Assembly: GCF_000960475.2 (NCBI RefSeq)
Contig: NZ_JZDQ02000030.1
Coordinates: 20,726 to 84,725, forward strand
Direction of reading: 5' to 3'
From: Nocardioides luteus
Lineage (GTDB): Bacteria > Actinomycetota > Actinomycetes > Propionibacteriales > Nocardioidaceae
Length of the DNA stretch: 64,000 nucleotides
Shown piece by piece: positions 1 through 8,055 of this stretch. The position numbers and the translations under genes are program-made. The notes beneath the pieces were generated by a model. The model saw only the letters and a program-made list of their open reading frames with translations. It ran no database searches and had not been told where the DNA came from. How positions within the stretch are numbered: the stretch's first letter is position 1; each line of letters opens with the position of its first letter.

Positions 1-183
1 GCCGTGAGCGAGGTCTCCGAGTCGACCGCCGAGAACTACCCGGCCGCGACCTGCAAGCCGGCCGAGGTGGACGGGTTCCGGGTCTACCCGCCCGACTCCT
101 ACGACTCCCAGTTCGTCCGCCACGAGACGACCGGGTGTGCGTCCAAGAAGGTGTCGCTCCTGTCTCACCACGCGTTCCACTAG
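1..183 (+). CDS. DUF4232-like protein, C-terminal fragment
   Basis: The window opens inside this gene. Frame 1 is open from the first base to a TAG at 181-183 and gives the last 60 residues. The pattern of a Cys, then a FRVYPPD segment, then a second Cys in TTGCASKK resembles the end of actinobacterial secreted DUF4232 proteins, where two cysteines probably form a disulfide. Function is unknown in that family. The start and any signal peptide lie outside the window. It is co-directional with the following gene, 30 nt away. Confidence 0.6.
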   Translation, partial: AVSEVSESTAENYPAATCKPAEVDGFRVYPPDSYDSQFVRHETTGCASKKVSLLSHHAFH

Positions 184-213
184 CGGCCATCCGCCGGCGG
201 GATCCTGTCGGGC

Positions 214-1281
214 ATGAGACGTGTCCGAGCAGGCCTCCTCGTGTCCGCGGTGCTCCTGGCGAGCTCCGCCCTCACCCCGGCGCACGCCGCGAACGACTCG
301 CGGACCTTCGATCTCCAGGCGCACCGCGGCGGCATCGCGCTGACGGTCGAGAACACGCTCCCGGCCTTCGAGCGGGCGCTGCAGCTGGGGGTGAGCACCC
401 TCGAGCTCGATGTGCAGATCACCGAGGACGGCTACGCGGTCGTCACCCATGACCGGGACCCGAACCCGGCCAAGTGCGTCGACACCGCACCGGCCTTCCC
501 CGGCGATCCCGAGTTCCCGTACGTGCCGAACCGGACCTACATCAAGGACCTGACGCTCGCCCAGGTGCGCACGATCGACTGCGGATCGCTGCGGCAGCCG
601 CAGTTCCCCGAGCAGGAGCTGGCGCCGGGGGCTCGGATGCCGCTGCTCTCGGAGGTGTTCTCCCTGGTCAACAGCTACCACGCGGGCCAGGTCACGCTGA
701 ACGTGGAGACCAAGGTCGAGGCGGGTGCGCCGGAGCAGACCGCGCCCCGCGAGCAGTTCGTACGCGTCGTGCTGGCCGAGATCAGGCGGGCGCACATCCG
801 CAACCAGGTCACGATCCAGAGCTTCGACTGGGGCGCGCTGAAGCGAGTCCGAGAGGTCGAGCCTCGGCTGCCGATCGTCGCGCTGACCAACGGGCAGCAG
901 TTCCTCCAGCAGGGACAGCCGGGCGCCTCGCCGTGGCTGGGCGGGATCGACATCGACGACTTCGAGGGCTCGCTGCAGGAGCGGTACGTCGCGGCCGCGG
1001 ACTCCTTCGGGGCCGACGCGGTCTCGCCGGTTCACGGTGACCCGCAGGGCGGCTCGGTGTCGGACCCCGGTTATGTGCCGTTCACGAACCAGGAGCTGGT
1101 CGACGCCGCGCACGCCCGCGGGATCGCGGTCGTGCCGTGGACGGTGGACGACGTCGCCACGATGGAGCACCTGATCGACCTCGGGGTCGACGGGATGATC
1201 ACCGACCGGCCGGACGTGCTGCGCGAGGTGCTGGCCGAGCGCGGCTACAAGCTGCCGCGCATATATGCAGGTCACGTGTAG
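214..1281 (+). CDS. Secreted glycerophosphodiester phosphodiesterase
   Basis: The 355-aa product starts with a signal peptide (about residues 1-26, cleavage after PAHA). It is probably exported and hydrolyses glycerophosphodiesters to glycerol 3-phosphate and an alcohol. The GDPD hallmarks are in order: QAHRGG with the catalytic His-Arg near residue 37, VENTLPAF with a metal-binding Glu, LELDVQ with Glu and Asp, and VVTHD with the second His. The C-terminal barrel motifs VPWTVD and GVDGMITDRP close the domain. Length is normal for secreted GDPDs. The ATG at 214 is the only start that keeps the signal peptide intact. Confidence 0.92.
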   Translation: MRRVRAGLLVSAVLLASSALTPAHAANDSRTFDLQAHRGGIALTVENTLPAFERALQLGVSTLELDVQITEDGYAVVTHDRDPNPAKCVDTAPAFPGDPEFPYVPNRTYIKDLTLAQVRTIDCGSLRQPQFPEQELAPGARMPLLSEVFSLVNSYHAGQVTLNVETKVEAGAPEQTAPREQFVRVVLAEIRRAHIRNQVTIQSFDWGALKRVREVEPRLPIVALTNGQQFLQQGQPGASPWLGGIDIDDFEGSLQERYVAAADSFGADAVSPVHGDPQGGSVSDPGYVPFTNQELVDAAHARGIAVVPWTVDDVATMEHLIDLGVDGMITDRPDVLREVLAERGYKLPRIYAGHV

Positions 1282-1304
1282 GAAAGTCGCCTACCCTCTG
1301 GGGT

Positions 1305-1790
1305 ATGGCAGCTGATCTGGACAGACACGTCCGCGGGATCGTCGACGGGGTCGCCTACCTGGTGCTGGCGACCACGGATCCCGATGGGCGGCCGCGTACG
1401 TCGCCGGTCTACTTCTCCCACGACGGCTACCGGGACCTCTACTGGGTCTCGGCGCCGGACGCCCAGCACTCCCGCAACATCGTCCGCGACCCGCGGGTGG
1501 CCGGGGTCATCTTCGACTCCTCGGTGCCGCCGGGGTCGGGGGCGAGTGCTGCGTACGTGACCGGGATGGCCCGCCAGGTGCCCGACTTCGAGCTCGAGAA
1601 GCGCTGCGCGGTGGCGTTCCACCGGCTCGTCGGGACGGCTCGGGCGTTCAAGCCCGCCGAGCTGCGCGGCGAGGCGCCGCTGCGGCTCTACGTGATGGAC
1701 GTCGAGCTCTGGGAGGCGCATCTGCCCGGGGTCGACCCGGACGACGAGGAGGCTCCGGAGACCCGGGTCGAGGCGGCGCCGGAGCTCTGA
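1305..1790 (+). CDS. Pyridoxamine 5'-phosphate oxidase-like FMN protein
   Basis: This 161-aa protein has the split-barrel flavin fold of the PPOX family: an early LATTDPDGRPRTSPVYF strand pair, YWVSAPDAQHSRN, and RVAGVIFD. Members bind FMN or F420 and reduce small substrates, or bind haem; the substrate cannot be read here. The ATG at 1305 is preferred over longer in-frame starts because those run inside the GDPD gene. TACCCT at 1292-1297 sits exactly 7 nt before it with no Shine-Dalgarno sequence, suggesting a leaderless transcript. The acidic tail is probably disordered. Confidence 0.85.
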   Translation: MAADLDRHVRGIVDGVAYLVLATTDPDGRPRTSPVYFSHDGYRDLYWVSAPDAQHSRNIVRDPRVAGVIFDSSVPPGSGASAAYVTGMARQVPDFELEKRCAVAFHRLVGTARAFKPAELRGEAPLRLYVMDVELWEAHLPGVDPDDEEAPETRVEAAPEL

Positions 1791-1795
1791 GGTCG

Positions 1796-2566
1796 TCAGG
1801 TCGCCGGGCGGAAAAGGAGATGGATCTCCTCGCGCAGCTCGAGCCGCTCGATGCCGATGCCGTAGACCGGTTCCAGGATCTCGGGCCGGAGCACCTCGTC
1901 GACGGTCCCGCGCGCGGCGACGCGGTGCTGGTCGAGCAGCACCAGGTCGTCGCAGTAGCGGGCCGCCAGGTTGAGGTCGTGGAGCACGACGATCGCCGTC
2001 GTCCCGAGTTTGCGCACCAGGGCGAGGATCTCGTGCTGGTAGCGGATGTCGAGATGGTTGGTCGGCTCGTCGAGGAGCAGGTGGGTCGCCTCCTGGGCCA
2101 GTGCCCGGGCGATGAGCACCCGCTGCCGTTCCCCGCCGGAGAGCGCGGCGAAGGAACGCGGACCGAGGTGGGTGCCGCCGACCCGCTCGAGGCACTCGGC
2201 CGCGATCTCCAGGTCGTGCTCGCCGGCTCTGGCGAAGGCGGACAGGTGCGGCGTACGTCCCAGCAGCACCATCTCGCCGGCGGTCAGTGTCCCCGAAAAA
2301 TTGGGATCAGCGGTGCCGGACTCCTGGACGACGACGGCCAGCCGGCGGGCGACCTCCTTGGCCGGCAGGCCGGCGAGGTCGTCGCCGTCGATCTCGACGG
2401 TGCCACTGCCGCGGAGGGCCCCGTAGAGCAGCCGGAGGAGGGTGGTCTTGCCGCTCCCGTTCGGCCCGATCAGTCCGAGGACCCGGCCATCGTGGGAGGA
2501 GACGTCGACGTCGTCGAGGATCGTCGTCGTGCCGTACGTCCAGGACAGGCCGCGTGCCTCGATCAC
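1796..2566 (-). CDS. Iron/siderophore-type ABC transporter ATPase
   Basis: The 256-aa FecE/FepC-type nucleotide-binding subunit powers import by the neighbouring permease and binding protein. Walker A GPNGSGKTT is near residue 36, the signature LSGGERQ near 140, and Walker B LLLDEPTNH near 160, followed by the switch His in VLHDLN. It is the last gene of a three-gene minus-strand operon. Its start overlaps the end of the binding-protein gene by 4 nt, indicating translational coupling. The substrate (ferric siderophore, haem or cobalamin) is not fixed by sequence alone; Fe-siderophore is the usual case. Confidence 0.93.
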   Translation of the reverse strand: MIEARGLSWTYGTTTILDDVDVSSHDGRVLGLIGPNGSGKTTLLRLLYGALRGSGTVEIDGDDLAGLPAKEVARRLAVVVQESGTADPNFSGTLTAGEMVLLGRTPHLSAFARAGEHDLEIAAECLERVGGTHLGPRSFAALSGGERQRVLIARALAQEATHLLLDEPTNHLDIRYQHEILALVRKLGTTAIVVLHDLNLAARYCDDLVLLDQHRVAARGTVDEVLRPEILEPVYGIGIERLELREEIHLLFRPAT

Positions 2567-3537
2567 TGGGCGAACCTGTCGATGATCCGCTCCAGGCCGT
2601 CGACCGAGAGGGCCGAGGGCGGCTCGGTGAAGTTGAACAGCTGCGCCATCACGTCGCCGTTCCTGACCGCGGTGAGGTCCTCGGCGCCGGCCAGCTGCGT
2701 GATCGACTTCTCGACCATCGCAGGGTCGCCGGCGTTGTGGAGCAGGATGAGGACGTCGGGGTTGCGTTCGAGGAGGTCCTCGGTCGAGACCTCGAAGACC
2801 CGCTCGTCGACGTCGGCGAAGACGTCCTCGAACCCGGCTGCCTCCAGCTGCGGGTGGGCCATCGACCGGGTGCCGTAGGCGTAGGTCACGCCACCGCCGA
2901 CGGTGGGGTAGAGAACGGCTGCCGTACGTCCCTTGCCGACCTTCTTCGTCTCCAGGTCGGTGACGCGTCTGCGCAGGTCAGTGACAGCCTGGGCGGCTTC
3001 GTCCGTCCTGTCGAAGACCCTGCCGTAGGCCTCCAGCTGGCTGTAGACGTCCTCGAACCCGGGGTCGTCGACGCCCTCGGGGCACATCGCCGGCTCCTCG
3101 AGGAGGTCGATGTCGACGGCGTCGAGGGTGTCCCGGGAGAGGTTGTCGACCTCGCCGATGACCAGGTCGGGCTGCTCGGCGATCACGACCTCCTTGGAGA
3201 TCTGCAGGTGGCCGCTGGTGTCCATCTCGTCGGTGAGCAGCGGGATGTCGTCGAGCTCGGCCCGGGTCGCGGCGTCGTAGTAGTCGGCGGGGTAGTCACC
3301 GGCCCGGGCGACGACCTGGTCCATCACGCCGAGCGCGTGCAGGTAGGGCACTGCGGAGCTCTTCAGCATCACGACGCGCTCCGGCGGAGCGTCGAAGGTG
3401 ACCTGGGCGCCACAGTTCTCGAGGGTGACCGGGAAGCCGTCTCGGGCGGCGTCGGTGCCGGTGGTGGTGGCGTCGGCGCCGCAGGCGGTGGTCGTGGTCA
3501 GCACGAGGGCCGCGGTGGCGATCATGGGGCGGATCAT
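2563..3537 (-). CDS. Iron-type ABC transporter substrate-binding lipoprotein
   Basis: This 324-aa protein is a periplasmic-binding (TroA/FepB-like) lipoprotein. A short hydrophobic signal ends in a lipobox-like TTTTAC with the lipidated Cys at residue 19. The two-lobed fold is visible in FDAPPERVVMLKSSAVPYLHALG, the first-lobe signature, and in later segments such as YPTVGGGVTYAYG. It delivers ligand to the FecCD permease next to it. It contains few His residues, so a haem- or metal-binding role is less likely than a siderophore role. It lies 18 nt downstream of the permease gene. Confidence 0.9.
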   Translation of the reverse strand: MIRPMIATAALVLTTTTACGADATTTGTDAARDGFPVTLENCGAQVTFDAPPERVVMLKSSAVPYLHALGVMDQVVARAGDYPADYYDAATRAELDDIPLLTDEMDTSGHLQISKEVVIAEQPDLVIGEVDNLSRDTLDAVDIDLLEEPAMCPEGVDDPGFEDVYSQLEAYGRVFDRTDEAAQAVTDLRRRVTDLETKKVGKGRTAAVLYPTVGGGVTYAYGTRSMAHPQLEAAGFEDVFADVDERVFEVSTEDLLERNPDVLILLHNAGDPAMVEKSITQLAGAEDLTAVRNGDVMAQLFNFTEPPSALSVDGLERIIDRFAQ

Positions 3538-3555
3538 TCGTGGGCTCCTGAGGGG

Positions 3556-4614
3556 TCAGACGTCGCGCGCCGAGAAGCGCCGGATGAGGACGATGAGGAA
3601 CGGGGCGCCGAGGAGCGCGGTGACGATCCCGATCGGGATCTCCTGGGGCTGGAGGAGGACCCGGGCGAGCACGTCGGCCCAGACCAGCAGGATCGCGCCC
3701 ATGAGGGCGGCGGCCGGGACGGCGACGGAGTGGGCGGAGCCGACCGCGCGGCGGGCCAGGTGTGGCACGACCAGGCCGACGAAGCCGATGCTGCCGGCTG
3801 CCGAGACGACCACGCCGACGGTCAGGGCGACGACGACCAGCAGCAGGGTGCGGAAGCGGTCGGGGGAGATGCCGAGAGTGTGGGCGGTCTCGTCGCCGAT
3901 CGCGAGGGCGTCGAGACCGCGACCGGACAGCGTCAGCAGGGTGATCGTGGTGGCGACCGCGACGGCCACGACGGCGAGCAGGCCGTCCCACTGCGCCAGG
4001 CCGAGCGAGCCGAGCAGCCAGAACATCACTGACCGGGCGCCCTCGGCCGAGCCCGAGGCGAAGATCAGGAAGCTGGTCAGACCGTAGAGCAGATAGCCGA
4101 CCGCGACGCCGGAGAGCAGCAGCCGCAGCGAGGTGACCCGGCCGCCGCTGCGGGCGAGGGCGAAGACCAGGAACGATGCCGCGAGAGCACCGAGGAAGGC
4201 GGAGCCGGGCAGGGCGTACGCCCCCAGGCCGGTGCCCGCGCCGAAGAGGATCGCGGCCGCGGCGCCGCTGGAGGCGCCGGAGTTGATCCCGAGCAGATAG
4301 GGGTCGGCGAGCATGTTGCGGACCATCGCCTGCAGCGCCATGCCGGTGACGGCCAGGCCCGCGCCGACCAGGGCGCCGAGGAGCACGCGGGGGAGACGTA
4401 CCTTCCACACGATCGCCTCCTCGGCGGCCCTCCAGCCGGCCTCGGGCAGGCCGAGGAGGTGGTGGCCGAGGATCTGGGCGACCGCCCCCGGGGTGACGTA
4501 CGCAGCGCCCAGACCGACCGCGACGACGACCGTCGCCACGGCGGCTGCGAGGAGGCCGAGGAGCCAGCTGACGGCGCGCCGGCGGCGGCGACGTACGCCC
4601 AGAGGGTCGTGCAC
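3556..4614 (-). CDS. FecCD-family ABC transporter permease
   Basis: The 352-aa integral membrane subunit belongs to the FecCD/BtuC family and has about ten hydrophobic helices. Family motifs include VRLPRVLLGALVGAGLAVTG near residue 70, LADPYLLGINSGAS, and the C-terminal GIVTALLGAPFLIVLIRR. I chose the GTG at 4614: it is preceded by GGAAGG at a suitable distance, and the longer open frame upstream crosses the divergent gene. It is the first gene of the importer operon. The AT-rich upstream stretch at 4644-4670 is the only obvious place for promoter and operator. Confidence 0.9.
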   Translation of the reverse strand: MHDPLGVRRRRRRAVSWLLGLLAAAVATVVVAVGLGAAYVTPGAVAQILGHHLLGLPEAGWRAAEEAIVWKVRLPRVLLGALVGAGLAVTGMALQAMVRNMLADPYLLGINSGASSGAAAAILFGAGTGLGAYALPGSAFLGALAASFLVFALARSGGRVTSLRLLLSGVAVGYLLYGLTSFLIFASGSAEGARSVMFWLLGSLGLAQWDGLLAVVAVAVATTITLLTLSGRGLDALAIGDETAHTLGISPDRFRTLLLVVVALTVGVVVSAAGSIGFVGLVVPHLARRAVGSAHSVAVPAAALMGAILLVWADVLARVLLQPQEIPIGIVTALLGAPFLIVLIRRFSARDV

Positions 4615-4643
4615 GTGGGGGCCTTCCGAGACTGCTTCGAGAG

Positions 4644-4670
4644 TTAATGCGAAGAACTTGCAATAACCTA
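4644..4670. promoter_or_regulatory. Possible iron-responsive operator between divergent genes
   Basis: The 127-bp gap between the importer permease and the reductase gene holds one AT-rich patch. TTAATGCG at 4644-4651 and TGCAATAA at 4659-4666 form an imperfect inverted repeat (6 of 8 pairs, 7-nt spacer). The adjoining TAACCTA at 4664-4670 equals one half of an IdeR/DtxR box (TAGGTTA on the minus strand). The other half-site is poor. Iron control through the regulator at 29811 is inference. Confidence 0.3.
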
Positions 4671-4741
4671 GCAGGACCCCTTGCCGGCCGGAGGTGAGGG
4701 TTCTCTGACCGGGCCTGTGGCGGGTCTGGGAAGATATGCGC

Positions 4742-5974
4742 ATGACCTCGTCCCTTCCGCAGTCAGCTGACGTGCTCGTCGTGGGGGCCGGGCCTGCGGG
4801 CTCGGCCGCGGCGACCTGGCTGGCGCGTGCCGGGGTCGATGTCCTGCTGACCGACGCGGCCGTCTTTCCGCGCGACAAGACCTGCGGCGACGGGCTGACC
4901 CCGCGCGCGACCCACGAGCTGGTCCGGCTCGGGCTGGAGGACTGGCTGCGTACGCACCCGGTCTCGAAGGGGCTGCGGGCGCACGGGTTCGGGCAGACGC
5001 TGCACCTGCCGTGGCCCGGTGGGACGCTGCCGTCGTGGGGGTCCGCGGTGCCGCGTACGGAGCTCGACGACCATCTGCGCACCGTGGCGATCAAGTCCGG
5101 CGCGACGGCGGTCGACGGGGTGCGTGCGGTCGACGTGCGCTGGGACGGGGCGCGGATCGCCGCCGTGGTCTTCGCCGGCGGCCAGGAGGTCGCGTGCCGG
5201 TCGGTCGTGGTGGCGGACGGGGTGCGCTCGCCGCTGGGCAAGGTGCTGGGGCGGGAGTGGCACCGCGACACCGTCTACGGCGTCGCCGGGCGGGCCTACA
5301 TCGCCTCCGACCAGGCCGATGACGAGTGGATCTCCTCCCACCTGGAGCTGCGCGACGAGTCCGGTGAAGCGCTGCCGGGATACGGCTGGATCTTCCCGCT
5401 GGGCTCGGGCGAGGTGAACATCGGCGCGGGTGCGCTGGCCACCTCCAAACGTCCCGCCGACGTCGCGATCAAGCCGCTGATGCGGCACTACACCGAGCAG
5501 TGCCGCGAGGAGTTCGGCCTCAAGGGCGAGCTGCGGGCGGAGAAGTCCGCCCTGCTGCCGATGGGTGGCGCGGTCTCCGGCGTCGCCGGCGCCAACTGGG
5601 CGCTGATCGGCGATGCCGCCGGGTGCGTGAACCCGCTCAACGGTGAGGGGATCGACTACGGGCTGGAGACCGGGCGGATGGTCGCCGACGCGATCGTCGC
5701 CGGGGAGGACCTGGCCACCACCTGGCCGGCGACCCTGCGTGAGCACTACGGCGAGGCGTTCTCCATCGCTCGCCGCCTGGCCGGCATCGCGACCCGTCCC
5801 AAGCTGGTCTCCACCCTCGGGCCTGCGGGGATGCGCTCCGACTGGCTGATGACGCTGGCTCTGCGGTGGATGGGCAACCTCGTCACCGAGGAGGACCGTG
5901 ACCGCGCCGCCAAGGTGTGGCGCTGGGCCGGTCGCCGCTCGCTCGCTCTCGACTCCCGACCCCCGTTCAGCTGA
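4742..5974 (+). CDS. Geranylgeranyl reductase family FAD oxidoreductase
   Basis: This 410-aa flavoprotein has an N-terminal Rossmann motif GAGPAGSAAA, the family cysteine motif FPRDKTCGDGLTPRA near residue 50, and a second FAD contact at GDAAGCVNPLNGEGI. Actinobacterial members (MenJ-like) saturate a double bond in the isoprenoid side chain of menaquinone or related lipids; that role is inferred here. Of two ATGs 6 nt apart, 4742 is preferred because GGGAAG lies 8 nt upstream; starting at 4736 would leave only 2 nt. The stop overlaps the start of the Nudix gene by one base. Confidence 0.9.
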   Translation: MTSSLPQSADVLVVGAGPAGSAAATWLARAGVDVLLTDAAVFPRDKTCGDGLTPRATHELVRLGLEDWLRTHPVSKGLRAHGFGQTLHLPWPGGTLPSWGSAVPRTELDDHLRTVAIKSGATAVDGVRAVDVRWDGARIAAVVFAGGQEVACRSVVVADGVRSPLGKVLGREWHRDTVYGVAGRAYIASDQADDEWISSHLELRDESGEALPGYGWIFPLGSGEVNIGAGALATSKRPADVAIKPLMRHYTEQCREEFGLKGELRAEKSALLPMGGAVSGVAGANWALIGDAAGCVNPLNGEGIDYGLETGRMVADAIVAGEDLATTWPATLREHYGEAFSIARRLAGIATRPKLVSTLGPAGMRSDWLMTLALRWMGNLVTEEDRDRAAKVWRWAGRRSLALDSRPPFS

Positions 5975-6918
5975 TGGCGACGCGGAATCGGGGCCGCGGT
6001 GGGCGGCGACGCAAGCTTCCGATGGTGCAGCGGGTGGGGGCGTACGCCGTCATCATCAGGGCCGGCGCGGGCGCCGAGCCGGAGATCCTGCTCAGCCGGC
6101 TCTCGGAGAAGGTCACGCCGGAGGAGCGGTGGACGCTGCCCGGCGGCGGGATCGACCACGGCGAGGACCCGCGTGACGCGGTCGTGCGTGAGGTCTACGA
6201 GGAGGCCGGCGTGCCGGTCGAGGTCGGTGTCGAGGCACGGGTCTACTCCGTCCATCAGGCCAAGGCCTGGCGGCTGGGCCGACGGGTCAACTCCCACGCG
6301 ATCCGGATCGTCTACGACGGCTGGGTGCCTCACGACGCTCCCGAGCCGCAGACGATGGAGGTCGACGGGTCGACGGCTGAGGCGGCCTGGCTGCCTCTCG
6401 CCGCGGTGGTGAGCGGCGAGATCCCGACGTCCCCGCTGGTCACCGACGCCCTCGAGGTGCACAAGCCGGCGCGGATGCAGCGGTTGGCTGCGTACGCGTT
6501 CATCACCCGTGCCGCCGACGACGCGATCCTGCTCACCCGGATCTCGCCGCTCGGCTACCACTCGGGCTCGTGGACGCTGCCCGGCGGCGGGGTCGACTTC
6601 GGGGAGCAGCCGCGGGATGCGCTGGTGCGCGAGGTGGTCGAGGAGTGCGGCCTGACCTGCGAGGTCGGCGCCCTGATCGACGTGCACGACGTGAACATCA
6701 CCGGCACCGCTCCCAGTGGCCGTCACGAGGAGTTCCACGGCGTCCATCTCATCTTCGCCGCGACCGTTCCCGACGGCGCGGAGCCGCGGGTGGTCGAGGT
6801 GGGTGGCACCACCGACGCCGTACGCTGGGTGACCCGCCCCGAGTTGGAAACCCTCCCCCTCCTCGATGTGGTGGAGGCCGCGCTAGCCGCTGAGAAGTCA
6901 GAATCTGACGCCGAGTAG
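5974..6918 (+). CDS. Tandem Nudix hydrolase with two complete domains
   Basis: The 314-aa protein contains two Nudix domains in one chain. The first box spans GGGIDHGEDPRDAVVREVY then EEAG (about residues 54-76); the second spans GGGVDFGEQPRDALVREVV then EECG (about residues 204-226). Both keep the RExxEE core that binds Mg, so both halves could be active. Nudix enzymes cleave nucleoside diphosphates linked to another group; the substrate is unknown. The ATG at 5974 shares its A with the TGA of the previous gene, so the two are translationally coupled. The last codons (ESDAE) fall inside a repeat unit that continues into the intergenic region. Confidence 0.88.
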   Translation: MATRNRGRGGRRRKLPMVQRVGAYAVIIRAGAGAEPEILLSRLSEKVTPEERWTLPGGGIDHGEDPRDAVVREVYEEAGVPVEVGVEARVYSVHQAKAWRLGRRVNSHAIRIVYDGWVPHDAPEPQTMEVDGSTAEAAWLPLAAVVSGEIPTSPLVTDALEVHKPARMQRLAAYAFITRAADDAILLTRISPLGYHSGSWTLPGGGVDFGEQPRDALVREVVEECGLTCEVGALIDVHDVNITGTAPSGRHEEFHGVHLIFAATVPDGAEPRVVEVGGTTDAVRWVTRPELETLPLLDVVEAALAAEKSESDAE

Positions 6919-7062
6919 TCGAAATCTGACGCCGAGAGGTCGATTTCTGGTGGTGAAACGTCGATTTCTGGCACCGAGATAGTGCGTCCAAGGACGACCT
7001 CTCGCGGGCAGAAATCGACTACTCAAGGCCAAGAACTGACGTCTCGGCGTCAGATTTCGACT
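6892..7062. repeat. Nested palindromic intergenic repeat A
   Basis: Between two convergent genes lies a mosaic of one motif in both orientations. Perfect 21-bp inverted arms occupy 6917-6937 and 7042-7062 (core GTCGAAATCTGACGCCGAG and its complement). Inside are further variants: GTCGATTTCTGG near 6939 and near 6960, and the reverse form CAGAAATCGACT near 7010. A related unit overlaps the end of the Nudix gene. The transcript could fold into a long hairpin and act as a bidirectional terminator. Confidence 0.8.
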
Positions 7063-7074
7063 GTTCGGGGCGGG

Positions 7075-8046
7075 TTACCCTAGGTCGGCTTGGGTGCCGG
7101 CGTCTTGGGCCTCGGCGGCGGTCAGGATCATGGCTGCTGCTGCGGCGTCTTGGACACCGACGCCTACGGACAGGTAGACGTTGACGTCCGTCGGGGTTGG
7201 GCTGCGGTCGAGGGTGGCGCCGGTCAGGAGCGAGCCGAGGTCGGTGATCCGGTCCGGGTCGACCGAGCCGGAGGCGACGGCTTCGACGACTGGGCCGGAG
7301 TCGGTGAGCGCGGACGGACGGTAGTCGACCACGACCGTGGAGCGTGTCAGCAGCGACGGCGGCAGCTCGACGCGGTCGGGTGCGAAGGAGCCGACGCTGG
7401 CCACCGTGGTGCCGTCGGTGACCCAGGCGTCCTCGATGACCGGGGTGAGGGACGAGGTGCAGAGGACGACGATGTCGGCGTCGCGTACGGCCTGTTCCAG
7501 GTCGGTCATCGCGACGGCGCCGTGCGACCCGGCGATCTCGGTGGCCGCAGCATGGTCCCGGCCGTAGATCTGGAGCTCGGCGTCGGGATGGCTCACCGCG
7601 AAAGCGTCCAGGTGCGCGCGGGCCTGGGCGCCGGTGCCGACGACGAGGATTCTCCGGGCACCGGGAGCGAGCTGCTGCATGGCGAGGCTGGTCGCGGCAG
7701 CGGTGCGTAGGCCGGTGACGCTGTCACCGTTGATGATCGCGCGAGGCTCGCCGGTCTCGGCGTCGAGGACGGTGATGACCGAGTGCACGGCGCCGCGGCC
7801 ACGGGCGGCGTTGGCCGGGTTGACGCTGCCGAACTTGCTCACCGCGGGGGCGTCGGGAGCGAGCCGGGAGGAGTAGCAGAACGAGACCGACGAGTCCGGT
7901 CCCGGAACGAGGAGCCGGGGAGGCTGGACGGCCTCCCCGGCTCCCAGTCGGGTGAACGCCTCGCGCTGGGACTCCAGCGCGAGCTGCGGCGTGAAGATGC
8001 TGCGTACGTCGGTGGCGGAGAGGATCCTGACGGTCACCCTCGCCAC
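7075..8046 (-). CDS. Ornithine cyclodeaminase/mu-crystallin family protein
   Basis: The 323-aa protein is a Rossmann-fold NAD(P)-dependent enzyme of the OCD/mu-crystallin family. The nucleotide-binding segment is ILVVGTGAQARAHLDAF near residue 135. The substrate-pocket segment VSKFGSVNPANAARG near residue 70 carries the family Lys. Members act as ornithine cyclodeaminases, ketimine or imino-acid reductases, or alanine dehydrogenases; the sequence does not separate these. The GTG at 8046 is used; a second GTG 9 nt downstream is possible. It reads in the same direction as the transporter gene and ends just inside repeat A. Confidence 0.87.
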   Translation of the reverse strand: MARVTVRILSATDVRSIFTPQLALESQREAFTRLGAGEAVQPPRLLVPGPDSSVSFCYSSRLAPDAPAVSKFGSVNPANAARGRGAVHSVITVLDAETGEPRAIINGDSVTGLRTAAATSLAMQQLAPGARRILVVGTGAQARAHLDAFAVSHPDAELQIYGRDHAAATEIAGSHGAVAMTDLEQAVRDADIVVLCTSSLTPVIEDAWVTDGTTVASVGSFAPDRVELPPSLLTRSTVVVDYRPSALTDSGPVVEAVASGSVDPDRITDLGSLLTGATLDRSPTPTDVNVYLSVGVGVQDAAAAAMILTAAEAQDAGTQADLG

Positions 8047-8055
8047 GTTAGACGG

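Noticed and set aside
4615..4741. Cobalamin riboswitch upstream of the FecCD permease
   Set aside because: The gap is only 127 bp and lacks the conserved B12-box sequence; the substrate class stays open.
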